Source: G963663315 sp963668255
Lineage (GTDB): Bacteria; Pseudomonadota; Gammaproteobacteria; Arenicellales; Poriferihabitantaceae
DNA: 64,000 nt
NCBI GenBank assembly: GCA_965116595.1
Contig: OZ220708.1
Span: forward strand, 930,001-994,000
Direction of reading: 5' to 3'
Shown here: piece by piece, positions 56,234-64,000 of the stretch
Layout of the letters: each line of letters opens with the position of its first letter
Position numbering within the stretch: position 1 is the first letter of the stretch
Made by a program: the position numbers and the translations under genes
The notes under the pieces: model-generated
Told to the model about the DNA's origin: nothing
Database searches by the model: none
The model's input: only the letters and a program-made list of their open reading frames with translations

Positions 56234-57157
56234 TTATGAATTTTCCGAGCTTTGAAGGATATTGTGAGCCTCCAGGAATTCCCGCATCATAGCAACGCAT
56301 TCCCCCGGCTTTTCAATTTGAAGCAGGTGTGTCGCTTCGGGCAAAAAATCATAATCCATTTCCGAGATGTGACCCAGGTCGAGAGTCGGCAGAAATGAGT
56401 ATGGCAACAACGGGTCGGACCCGATAACTTTTGTCGGGCAACGAAACGACTCAAAATCCACCAGCACGGCAAATGCCCGGGCATAATTGATCACCTGCGC
56501 CTCGTACTCGCGGGGGCACCGAAGCTCAAGACCGCCCCCCGTCACGGATTCGCGAAACGTCGTCCTCGCCACAAGCTCGAGAACTCCAGGCACGGTACGG
56601 CTATAGACAGGCAGATAGCGGAGGAAATCCACGCATTCTTCTACGGAGTTGAACCGTTCCGTGCGGCGTTGGGTCATCTCGCTTTGGCGCCTGGTGGCCA
56701 CATCGAACTCTTCAGGATATTCTTCAGGCTTGCACACCGGGGGATCGAACAGAATACGTGCTGCAAACCCGCTGCCGCAGGTGGGCGACAGGAGCGTTGT
56801 CAGGGCCGAAACGGAATGGAACACGCCAATGACCGGTTTCTTCCCGTAGCGGGTGTTTATTTCTTCGAGTATTCGGTCGTGATCCTCAATGAAGACGGGA
56901 AGATTGTGTTTCCGTTGGGAGCTGATTGTATTCCAGCCATGGTTCCTGAGATCATAGACGATCAGGTCGAAGTCATCCTTGAGCAATGACCAGAATGGGT
57001 AGTAGAGATCAATCGCGAGACCATTGCCGTGGCAAAGAACGAGCCTCGGGCCCACCGGATTCCCATGACACCGCAGAATGATGACGGCGCCGTCGTCCAT
57101 GTGGACTTCATGAGTGGAAATCGGTTCGGGTATTTCCCAGGCTTCCGAGGTTGTCAT
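56234..57157 (-). CDS. alpha/beta hydrolase, candidate off-loading thioesterase
   Basis: 307 residues. Alpha/beta-hydrolase core: LVLCHGNGLAIDLYYPFW (oxyanion region), VYDLRNHGWN, a nucleophile elbow VIGVFHSVSALTTL (Ser within HSVSA rather than GxSxG) and the catalytic His in EATHLLQIEKP. As the PKS lacks its own release domain, this is the likely hydrolase that frees the chain. ATG at 57157; gap to the PPTase 31 nt. A related fragment lies at 43711. Confidence 0.82.
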   Translation of the reverse strand: MTTSEAWEIPEPISTHEVHMDDGAVIILRCHGNPVGPRLVLCHGNGLAIDLYYPFWSLLKDDFDLIVYDLRNHGWNTISSQRKHNLPVFIEDHDRILEEINTRYGKKPVIGVFHSVSALTTLLSPTCGSGFAARILFDPPVCKPEEYPEEFDVATRRQSEMTQRRTERFNSVEECVDFLRYLPVYSRTVPGVLELVARTTFRESVTGGGLELRCPREYEAQVINYARAFAVLVDFESFRCPTKVIGSDPLLPYSFLPTLDLGHISEMDYDFLPEATHLLQIEKPGECVAMMREFLEAHNILQSSENS

Positions 57158-57188
57158 CAGGTGAATAGCCTTTTTGGAGAGTCACCAT

Positions 57189-57920
57189 TCAAGCGGTTCG
57201 GCGACCCGACACGCGGCAATTCGATTCGTGTGCAATCGCCGCAGCGAACTCTGCATTACCCAGATTATCAAGTCTCCATTCGCTGGTGGGAAGATGGGGA
57301 AACCGGAATACATCCTTCTTTGCACCACGCCGCATGGCAAGAGGGATCTCGAACCGGGACGGGTCCAGGGAAAAGCCCGTCCCAAGAGCCTTGATCAGCG
57401 CTTCCTTGAGTGTCCAGAGCGTGAAGAACAAGTGCAACTTTTGGTATCCACGCGCTGAAGCAAGCTCGGCTCGTTCGTCCGCGCCGAAAACGGTCGTGAT
57501 GATTCCGTCGAGATCCTGACGGGTCACGCGTTCCTCCACGTCCACGCCCAGTCTTCTTTCACGCGCGATCGCGATCAGCCCATGTTTGCCGCTATGGCTG
57601 ACGTTGAAGCTGATGGGGGCTGCCATCCCATCCACCAGGGCAAATGGTTTGCCATGATCATGGGGGACAAACCTGAGTTGATCGTTATCGCAACCGAGCC
57701 GGGTGCAGAGAACCGCGCGTAGTGCGGCGCGACACAAAGCGAACTCTCGGCGAGGGCGGTCATGTCGATATCGACGCCAACGGTTCTGTTCTTCCGGGTC
57801 AAGCCATGAAAAAGCGCGCGCCTCGCGGCTCGCGTGCGCCGACAGATCGATGTGCATGACGACAATGTCATCAATTTCGTGAATTGGACGGAACCACGGA
57901 CCGAAAGTCTCTGCAGACAT
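57189..57920 (-). CDS. Sfp-type 4'-phosphopantetheinyl transferase
   Basis: Activates carrier proteins by adding phosphopantetheine to Ser. 243 residues with the three family motifs: FNVSHSGKHGL, LGVDVEE (Mg-binding Asp and Glu) and LWTLKEALIKALGTG. Its place next to a stand-alone ACP and a PKS shows which proteins it serves. ATG at 57920. Confidence 0.93.
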   Translation of the reverse strand: MSAETFGPWFRPIHEIDDIVVMHIDLSAHASREARAFSWLDPEEQNRWRRYRHDRPRREFALCRAALRAVLCTRLGCDNDQLRFVPHDHGKPFALVDGMAAPISFNVSHSGKHGLIAIARERRLGVDVEERVTRQDLDGIITTVFGADERAELASARGYQKLHLFFTLWTLKEALIKALGTGFSLDPSRFEIPLAMRRGAKKDVFRFPHLPTSEWRLDNLGNAEFAAAIAHESNCRVSGRRTA

Positions 57921-58089
57921 GATTATTCAATCTCTTCTGCGAGTACTGATTAAGGAGTTTGCCATACGGCACACTGGCAGGCGCGCCGCAGGTACCCCCG
58001 GCTATCAGCCAGGCAATCTCCGCAGCGCTACTGGAAAACCGGGTGATTCAACCCGAGGGCGGGAAAAATACCGAATCCCGATGCGGCGC

Positions 58090-58323
58090 TCAACTGGCAT
58101 TGGCTTCCAGGTGGTTAATGAGGTCCCTTAACCTGGTAAAATTGTTTGCAGCATCTTCGGGAGAGATCTCGACACTGAATTCCTGCATGACGGTCTTGAG
58201 AAATGTTACGGCATCCATCGAGTTCACTCCCAGTTCGCTGACAGGCACGTCCAGCATCGCACGATCCTCAATACCCAGATGCGTCTCAACGAGACTTCCC
58301 ACACGTTCTTCAACCGATGCCAT
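58090..58323 (-). CDS. free-standing acyl carrier protein
   Basis: 77 residues, a typical acidic four-helix ACP. The phosphopantetheine-accepting Ser is in ELGVNSMDAVTFLK (about residue 36). It is first in the island operon. It probably carries a starter, an extender or the second-module chain, since the PKS stops before its second ACP (inference). ATG at 58323. Confidence 0.92.
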   Translation of the reverse strand: MASVEERVGSLVETHLGIEDRAMLDVPVSELGVNSMDAVTFLKTVMQEFSVEISPEDAANNFTRLRDLINHLEANAS

Positions 58324-58470
58324 AGTAGTTTCCTCTAATAATGTATTTAAGTACTGAATCGAGAAGGTATCCGGGCTATCGGATCAACATGTCGCAAGCC
58401 ATCAGATTACCTTGTCAACGTTTTGAAGAATGGATTATATAGAAAAGCGCCGCTAAAATGTCAACACTGA

Positions 58471-58553
58471 TTTCGGCAAATCCGACCAAAAGAAGAACGC
58501 CTGATACCGCCATCCGCATCGACGGATTAGCGGTTGAAACAGATCTCATCACC
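58471..58553 (+). repeat. direct repeat, right copy (potC-end remnant, hairpin, clpB end)
   Basis: Second copy of 43555-43649. On + it still encodes the potC tail as FGKSDQKKNA followed by TGA, with mostly silent or mild changes from potC's own FGKSDQEKNT, though no potC gene precedes it. The right part is the intact end of clpB. This marks the right edge of the island. Confidence 0.85.
58506..58534. terminator. stem-loop at clpB end (island right border)
   Basis: Stem ACCGC-ATCCG / CGGATTAGCGGT around a 6-nt loop; overlaps the clpB stop codon (TAA at 58527-58529 on -). Paired base changes relative to the left copy keep the stem. Likely terminator for clpB. Confidence 0.7.
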
Positions 58554-61112
58554 CGTAAGGGAAACCGAAACATGGTCGCCAGGCATGAATTTACCGGTCA
58601 ATATCTCCTGCGCCAGTTGATTCTCTATCCGGGTTTGTATCGCCCGCCTCAACGGCCGTGCCCCATAAACCGGATCGAAACCGACTTCAACCAGTTTGTC
58701 CAGCGCCTGATCAGAGATTTCCAACGTCATGTCCCGCTCGGCGAGGCGACTTTCAAGATACCGAATCTGGATTCGCGCTATTTCCCTGAGTTGAACTTGT
58801 TGTAACGGGTGAAAGACCACCATATCATCAACCCGGTTGATGAATTCCGGGCGAAAGTGTGTTCCAACCACACCCATCACGGCTTCTTTCATCTCATCAT
58901 AATGATCCCTCTGAGAACTGCCGTGACTGATTTCCTGAATCATTTGAGACCCCAGGTTTGAGGTCATCACGATTACAGTATTCTTGAAATCAACAGTCCG
59001 GCCCTGTCCATCGGTCAATCGGCCATCATCCAGGACCTGGAGAAGAACATTGAACACATCCCGATGCGCTTTCTCGATCTCGTCAAGCAGGATCACAGCA
59101 TAGGGGCGGCGGCGAACCGCTTCGGTCAGATATCCACCTTCTTCATATCCTACATATCCCGGTGGCGCACCAATCAGCCGTGCCACAGAGTGCCTTTCCA
59201 TGAACTCCGACATATCGATTCGCACCATAGCCTCTTCACTGTCAAACAGGAATTCAGCCAATGCCTTGGTCAGTTCAGTTTTCCCCACACCGGTCGGACC
59301 CAGAAACAAGAATGAACCATAAGGCCTGCCCGGATCGGATAACCCTGCCCTTGAACGGCGAATCGTATTGGATACTGCGGTAATCGCCTCGTCCTGACCA
59401 ACCACCCGCTCATGCAGGTTGCTTTCCATCTGCAACAGCTTCTCACGTTCCCCTTCCAGCATCCTGGATACCGGAATACCGGTCCAGTTGGCTACTACTT
59501 CTGCAATCTCGTCTTCACTTACATGACTGCGCAGCAGAGTCGTTTTCGGTTTGTCGACCGAATCTGCAGCCTGGATCTGTTTTTCCAGTTCTGGGACACG
59601 CCCGTACTGCAATTCGGACATTCGAGTCAGATCCCCGGCCCGTCGTGCAGCCTCGAGCTCAATACGAACGCGGTCGAGTTCCTCCTTGACGTGCTGACTG
59701 CCCTGGACAGCCGACTTCTCTGCATTCCAGATTTCCTCCAGATCGGCGTATTCCCGAGTCTGCCTGCCGATTTCGGTCTCAAGAATGTCAAGACGCTTCA
59801 AGGAGGCTTCATCGTTTTCCTTCTTCAACGCTTCGCGCTCGATTTTCAATTGAATCAGCCTGCGCTCCAGCTTGTCCATGGATTCCGGCTTGGAATCAAT
59901 TTCCATACGAATCCGACTCGCCGCCTCATCAATAAGATCAATCGCCTTGTCCGGCAAATTGCGGTCGGTTATATATCGATGGGAAAGCGTTGCTGCCGCA
60001 ACAATCGCCGGGTCCGTAATATCTACGCCATGATGAACTTCGTAGCGTTCTTTCAGTCCCCTCAAAATGGCGATAGTGTCTTCAACACCCGGTTCGTCTA
60101 TCAGTACTTTCTGAAATCGACGTTCCAGCGCCGCATCTTTCTCGATATATTGTCGATATTCATTCAGGGTGGTCGCACCGACACAATGCAACTCACCCCG
60201 CGCCAGCGCAGGCTTCAACATATTGCCCGCATCGATGGCGCCTTCGGCCTTGCCGGCGCCAACCATGGTATGCAGTTCATCGATGAACAGGATGATCTGT
60301 CCTTCCTGTTTCGACAAATCGTTGAGCACCGCTTTCAGGCGTTCTTCAAACTCACCCCGATATTTGGCGCCAGCAAGAAGTGAACCGAAATCAAGCGAAA
60401 GCACCCTTTTGTTCCTGACGCCATCCGGCACTTCTCCATCTACAATTCTCTGGGCCAACCCTTCGATGATGGCAGTTTTACCTACACCCGGCTCGCCGAT
60501 CAACACCGGGTTATTTTTGGTCCTTCTCTGGAGAACCTGAATCGCCCGCCGAATCTCATCATCACGGCCAATCACAGGATCCAATTTGCCCTGCTCGGCG
60601 CGCTCGGTCACATCGATTGTATATTTCTCCAATGCCTGTCGACTATCTTCCGAATTCTCGCTGTCAACAGACTGACCTCCACGCATCGTGTCAATCGCTT
60701 TTTCCAAAGATGTCGGGGAAGCCCCCGCATTGCGCATCAGCTTTCCGAGCGTACCTTTGTCATCCACTGCAGCAAGAAGAAAAAGTTCACTGGTAATAAA
60801 TTGATCCTTGCGTTTCTGCGCAAGTCCGTCGCAGACATTGAGCAATTTTGCGAGACCGGCAGATAAATGAACTTCCCCCTGGTTGCCTTCGACCTGGGCA
60901 AGTTTATCCAGCGCATCACCCAATGAAGATCTCAACTGGCTGACGTTGACATTACTGCGGGCGAGCAGATGCCTTGCATTACCGCCGTCCTGGTCGAGCA
61001 GGGCCAGCATCAAATGCAGGGGTTCTATAATTTGATGGCTGCGCCCGACCGCCAGGCTTTTGGCCTCGCCCAGGGCCAATCTGAATTTAGTTGTCAGCTT
61101 ATCAAATCTCAT
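58527..61112 (-). CDS. clpB: ATP-dependent chaperone ClpB
   Basis: Disaggregase working with DnaK. 861 residues: Clp-N domain, first AAA+ domain (Walker A GEPGVGKTAIIEGLA, Walker B ILFIDELHTMVGAG), the M-domain coiled coil (about 400-530), second AAA+ domain (GPTGVGKTELTKALA, VILLDEIEKAHRDV). Two starts adjoin; ATG 61112 has the better distance to GAGG. Convergent with potC before the island arrived, as the border repeats show. Confidence 0.97.
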   Translation of the reverse strand: MRFDKLTTKFRLALGEAKSLAVGRSHQIIEPLHLMLALLDQDGGNARHLLARSNVNVSQLRSSLGDALDKLAQVEGNQGEVHLSAGLAKLLNVCDGLAQKRKDQFITSELFLLAAVDDKGTLGKLMRNAGASPTSLEKAIDTMRGGQSVDSENSEDSRQALEKYTIDVTERAEQGKLDPVIGRDDEIRRAIQVLQRRTKNNPVLIGEPGVGKTAIIEGLAQRIVDGEVPDGVRNKRVLSLDFGSLLAGAKYRGEFEERLKAVLNDLSKQEGQIILFIDELHTMVGAGKAEGAIDAGNMLKPALARGELHCVGATTLNEYRQYIEKDAALERRFQKVLIDEPGVEDTIAILRGLKERYEVHHGVDITDPAIVAAATLSHRYITDRNLPDKAIDLIDEAASRIRMEIDSKPESMDKLERRLIQLKIEREALKKENDEASLKRLDILETEIGRQTREYADLEEIWNAEKSAVQGSQHVKEELDRVRIELEAARRAGDLTRMSELQYGRVPELEKQIQAADSVDKPKTTLLRSHVSEDEIAEVVANWTGIPVSRMLEGEREKLLQMESNLHERVVGQDEAITAVSNTIRRSRAGLSDPGRPYGSFLFLGPTGVGKTELTKALAEFLFDSEEAMVRIDMSEFMERHSVARLIGAPPGYVGYEEGGYLTEAVRRRPYAVILLDEIEKAHRDVFNVLLQVLDDGRLTDGQGRTVDFKNTVIVMTSNLGSQMIQEISHGSSQRDHYDEMKEAVMGVVGTHFRPEFINRVDDMVVFHPLQQVQLREIARIQIRYLESRLAERDMTLEISDQALDKLVEVGFDPVYGARPLRRAIQTRIENQLAQEILTGKFMPGDHVSVSLTGDEICFNR

Positions 61113-61238
61113 CACTTAACCTCAATCATCACACAATGATCTCATTTTCGCGGCTATTGAAAGCCACGCGTCCGATTCCGCCTGACTATCGTCAAACAGT
61201 GCTCTTGTGAACCTTAAATGGGGATAAGTGGCTGATAG

Positions 61239-62576
61239 TCAAGCAGGGTTTCGTGAGACATATTGACCCAGTAAATCGTAGTCCGTCGAGCCGGTCACCT
61301 CGACCCCGACAATATCGCCGGGCAACAATTCCATATCACAACCCACGATTTCAACCACGCCATCGACTTCAGGGGCATCTCCCTTGCTTCGACCCAGGGC
61401 TTGTTCGCCGTCCACGGTATCGATCATGACTCCAATCTCCTTTCCCACTTTTTGTTGCAGCCGATGGGCTGATATCGCTGCCTGGTGCTGCATGAAGGCA
61501 GCATGCCGCTCTTGCTTGACCGATTCCGGCACGTGGTCTTCAATTGCATTTGCCGCTGCGCCCTGCACGTCAGAATATTTGAAACAGCCCGCCCGGTCGA
61601 TCTGTGCATCATCCAGAAAATCCAGTAATGTTTCAAAATCCTGGTCTGTCTCCCCGGGAAAACCAACAATAAAGGTGCTGCGAATAGTCAGTTCCGGGCA
61701 AATCCGGCGCCAGGTTGCAATTCGATTCAACACCTTTTCACTATGCGCCGGTCGTTTCATCGCTTTTAGCACTGACTGGCTTGCGTGCTGAAACGGAATA
61801 TCGAGATAAGGCAAGAGCAATCCATCGGCCATCAGTGGTATCAGATGATCGACATGAGGGTACGGGTAGATATAGTGCAATCGCACCCAGACCCCCAATC
61901 GACCCAGTGCTTCCGTTAAATCCTGGATGTGCGACCTGATCGGACTGGCGCCATGAAATGACGTTTGGTACTTCAAGTCCAGACCATAAGCGCTGGTGTC
62001 CTGGGAAACAATCAGCAACTCCCGCACCCCGGCGCTGATCAGAGCTTCGGCTTCGGCTATCACATCACAGGCCGGGCGACTGTTGAGCTTCCCCCGCATC
62101 TGAGGAATAATGCAAAACGAACAATGATGGTTGCAGCCCTCCGATATTTTCAGATACGCATAGTGTCTGGGAGTCAGCTTCAAACCACCCGGTGGAACCA
62201 GATCCTGGAAAGGGTCATGGACCGGGGGCAAGTGCTGATGCACTGCCTGCATGACTTGCTGCGTTGCATCAGGGCCGGTTACCGAAAGCACCTCGGGATG
62301 GGCCTGTTTGACGATATCGCCTTTCGCACCCAGGCATCCAGTAACGATCACCCTGCCATTTTCAGCCAGCGCCTCACCAATGGCTGCCAATGATTCCTCG
62401 ATCGCATCATCAATGAAACCGCAGGTGTTGACGATGACCAGGTCCGAATCATTGTATTGCGCCGAAATTTGATAACCCTGCACACGCAACTCAGTCAGAA
62501 TCCGTTCCGAATCCACTGTCGCCTTGGCGCAACCGAGGCTGACGAAACCGACCTTGCCCGGCAACCCTGCCACCAT
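61239..62576 (-). CDS. rimO: ribosomal protein S12 methylthiotransferase
   Basis: Radical-SAM enzyme that methylthiolates Asp88 of S12. N-terminal UPF0004 domain (KVGFVSLGCAKATVDSERIL, NTCGFIDDA), radical-SAM Cys triad in GCNHHCSFCIIP, and C-terminal TRAM domain (DTVDGEQALGRSKGDAPEVD). ATG 62576 fits the usual start; the frame reaches a GTG at 62609. Confidence 0.96.
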   Translation of the reverse strand: MVAGLPGKVGFVSLGCAKATVDSERILTELRVQGYQISAQYNDSDLVIVNTCGFIDDAIEESLAAIGEALAENGRVIVTGCLGAKGDIVKQAHPEVLSVTGPDATQQVMQAVHQHLPPVHDPFQDLVPPGGLKLTPRHYAYLKISEGCNHHCSFCIIPQMRGKLNSRPACDVIAEAEALISAGVRELLIVSQDTSAYGLDLKYQTSFHGASPIRSHIQDLTEALGRLGVWVRLHYIYPYPHVDHLIPLMADGLLLPYLDIPFQHASQSVLKAMKRPAHSEKVLNRIATWRRICPELTIRSTFIVGFPGETDQDFETLLDFLDDAQIDRAGCFKYSDVQGAAANAIEDHVPESVKQERHAAFMQHQAAISAHRLQQKVGKEIGVMIDTVDGEQALGRSKGDAPEVDGVVEIVGCDMELLPGDIVGVEVTGSTDYDLLGQYVSRNPA

Positions 62577-62619
62577 GATCAACCAGCCGCCAAGCGGTGA
62601 CTTTGACACATATTACAGT

Positions 62620-63498
62620 TTAATTTCCGGACTCGGAAAGATTGTCAGCCTGGCCTTCAGCCAATCGTTGTTTCCTTTTTTGCACACGCCGCCGTTTTGC
62701 ATCAGAGTTTACATTTATGCTCATTTCGCCGTACAGGACCTGTTTCAGGAAACGGCATGAGAACTGGAACAGTTTATCTTCATCCTCTGTCATATCCTGC
62801 TTCTCCTGACCATCTATATCAAATATTTCTGTAAATCCGGGACTTTGCAGAAATGCACGGAAGTTATCGATATCATAACTGCACATATCAAACAACTGCA
62901 GCGAACGAGGCGTTGGCGCACCCACAGTGGGTCCCGAAGAACGCTTTTTAAGAACGATATCCCGCCACTCCCGATTTTTCTCGTCATACTCCACAAGACC
63001 CTGTTCTTCACGATACTCCCTCACGGTCAGTGTACGGGGTTCCTCATGTCCCTTGCAGTGAGGTTCCTTGACCAGAAAGTAAAGATCCTCGACCTCGGCC
63101 GCACCCTGTTTTCTGACTCCCATGGAACCCAGGGCATAATAGCGACAGGCCGTAGGTCTGTCTTCATAAACGCTGCAACCCTCCTCCGTCAGGAACACAC
63201 AGGCAGTAGATCCGGGCCGGGTGGCCAGTTTCAAACCGGGCATATCATGGGCATCCATTGGAAATGGCATGGTATATTTCGCAACCCACTCAGAAGATGA
63301 AATATTTTCCCGCCGCTTCAGTCGCTGGATATCATATGGCATCAAGGTGATGTCGATATTCTTGCAACATTCATTAAAACAGGAAATGTTTTTATGGCAA
63401 TGAAATTGAATTTCACTGTCCAGGGTCAATTCAACCGGATTGACAGGACTTTCATGAGGAATTTCTTCCTTGATTTTTTCGAGATCTTCCAGCGACAT
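62620..63498 (-). CDS. YkgJ family cysteine cluster protein
   Basis: 292 residues. Cys cluster CHKNISCFNECCKNIDIT, then CVFLTEEGCSVYEDRPTACRYYALG, as in the YkgJ/zinc- or iron-chelating family. The C-terminal extension beyond about residue 200 is not recognised. 43 nt upstream of rimO on the same strand, possibly cotranscribed. Function unknown. Confidence 0.85.
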   Translation of the reverse strand: MSLEDLEKIKEEIPHESPVNPVELTLDSEIQFHCHKNISCFNECCKNIDITLMPYDIQRLKRRENISSSEWVAKYTMPFPMDAHDMPGLKLATRPGSTACVFLTEEGCSVYEDRPTACRYYALGSMGVRKQGAAEVEDLYFLVKEPHCKGHEEPRTLTVREYREEQGLVEYDEKNREWRDIVLKKRSSGPTVGAPTPRSLQLFDMCSYDIDNFRAFLQSPGFTEIFDIDGQEKQDMTEDEDKLFQFSCRFLKQVLYGEMSINVNSDAKRRRVQKRKQRLAEGQADNLSESGN

Positions 63499-63703
63499 TT
63501 ATTGGGCAACTCCGTAGAAACAGATGTAAAATCAATAACACCTGATAATAACGCCTGCACCGTGTTCAGGCAATTTAACCTGGCTGATATGCCTGATATT
63601 TGTCACAATCCACGCTGAATCCGAATCTTTTATCTGAATTTGCCCAGTTTTCGAACATTATCCTGTCCGCGCGTCGAACGACCCACACTGATTTGCCAAC
63701 AAT

Positions 63704-64000
63704 ATGCCACTTGAAATAATTATTCTAGCAGCCGGACAGGGCACAAGAATGCACTCTGATTTACCAAAGGCGCTTCATCGGGTAGGCGGTAAGCCAATGC
63801 TGCAACATCTACTCGAAACGGCAACCGGGCTTGCGCCTGCACGGATCCATGTTGTCGTCGGGTATGGTAAGGCACAGGTCATATCTGTAATCGAAGAATA
63901 CTGTCCCTCCCTGATTTCAGACAAACAGCCAAAATGGGTCGAGCAGGCCAGACAGCAGGGAACAGGTCATGCCGTAATGCAGGCATTACCGGATATTGCG
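63704..64000 (+). CDS. glmU: bifunctional GlcNAc-1-P uridyltransferase/acetyltransferase (3' partial)
   Basis: Makes UDP-GlcNAc for wall and LPS synthesis. The 99 codons present begin MPLEIIILAAGQGTRMHSDL and continue PKALHRVGGKPMLQHLLE, HVVVGYGKAQV, and QQGTGHAVMQALP: the nucleotide-binding N-terminal domain. It runs off the right edge with no stop. Not preceded by a clear ribosome site. Divergent from the YkgJ gene across 205 nt. Confidence 0.93.
   Translation, partial: MPLEIIILAAGQGTRMHSDLPKALHRVGGKPMLQHLLETATGLAPARIHVVVGYGKAQVISVIEEYCPSLISDKQPKWVEQARQQGTGHAVMQALPDIA

Larger units (their letters stand above)
43650..58470. mobile_element. horizontally acquired polyketide island
   Basis: About 14.8 kb between the two direct repeats. 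The PKS gene is strongly G+C-rich with G/C in nearly all third positions, unlike the flanking genes. All intact genes are on -, read ACP to PKS. Two opposite-strand gene scraps are present. No integrase, transposase or plasmid gene was found inside, so the means of entry is not visible; homologous recombination or an att-type event could both leave such repeats. Confidence 0.75.

Noticed and set aside
57959..58090. Protein-like + frame (GAPQVPPAISQAISAALLEN) between PPTase and ACP
   Set aside because: Composition is plausible for a third gene remnant, but no family could be recognised.
43650..58470. Integrase, transposase or tRNA attachment site in the island
   Set aside because: Looked for on both strands at the borders; none seen, so no mobile-element class can be named.

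Overview
The window looks like a chromosomal segment of an uncultured Gammaproteobacterium. The housekeeping genes (sucA-sucB-lpd, clpB, rimO, a YkgJ-type gene, glmU, algC/manB, xthA) are proteobacterial in sequence and order. The many genes for methylated amines, guanidino compounds and osmolytes suggest a marine or host-associated heterotroph. That lifestyle reading is inference; no rRNA or other firm taxonomic marker is present.

Layout. 1-5.5 kb: methylamine/betaine catabolism on + (a sarcosine oxidase alpha-gamma fusion cut by the window edge, a Rieske oxygenase and an SDR, with overlapping ends). 5.7-14.3 kb on -: a TauD-like dioxygenase, a VOC protein, a phosphomannomutase, then lpd (frameshifted), sucB and sucA. 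14.5-19.7 kb: a MoeB/ThiF protein on +, then a - strand operon of a DDAH-like hydrolase, an M20 carbamoylase, an agmatinase-family ureohydrolase and cysC. 20.2-24.0 kb: a glycine betaine/proline ABC transporter preceded by a 10-bp tandem repeat and a tiny ORF. 24.1-28.4 kb: a 59-residue membrane protein, a scrap of a molybdopterin oxidoreductase, a thiamine-binding-type protein, a DoxX-like protein, and a coupled ATP-grasp / ATP-grasp / MFS operon that may make and export an unknown small molecule. 28.4-39.3 kb: mixed metabolic genes. 39.5-43.6 kb: a complete spermidine/putrescine-type ABC operon.

43.65-58.47 kb is the standout. A G+C-rich polyketide island on the - strand encodes a free ACP, an Sfp-type phosphopantetheinyl transferase, an alpha/beta hydrolase, an NCS2-type permease with an extra C-terminal domain, and a 3450-residue type I PKS. 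The PKS has one complete reducing, methylating module (KS-AT-DH-MT-ER-KR-ACP) followed by a KS and a degenerate AT, after which it stops. The island lies exactly between potC and clpB. It is flanked by diverged direct copies (about 85 percent identical over the core) of the potC-terminator-clpB junction, so each flank carries one intact gene end and one remnant end. Remnants of a second AT domain and a second hydrolase gene lie inside on the opposite strand, suggesting an older, partly decayed copy of a related cluster.

58.5-64 kb: clpB, rimO and a YkgJ-family gene on -, then the start of glmU on +, cut by the window edge. No tRNA, rRNA, CRISPR, integrase or intact insertion sequence was seen.
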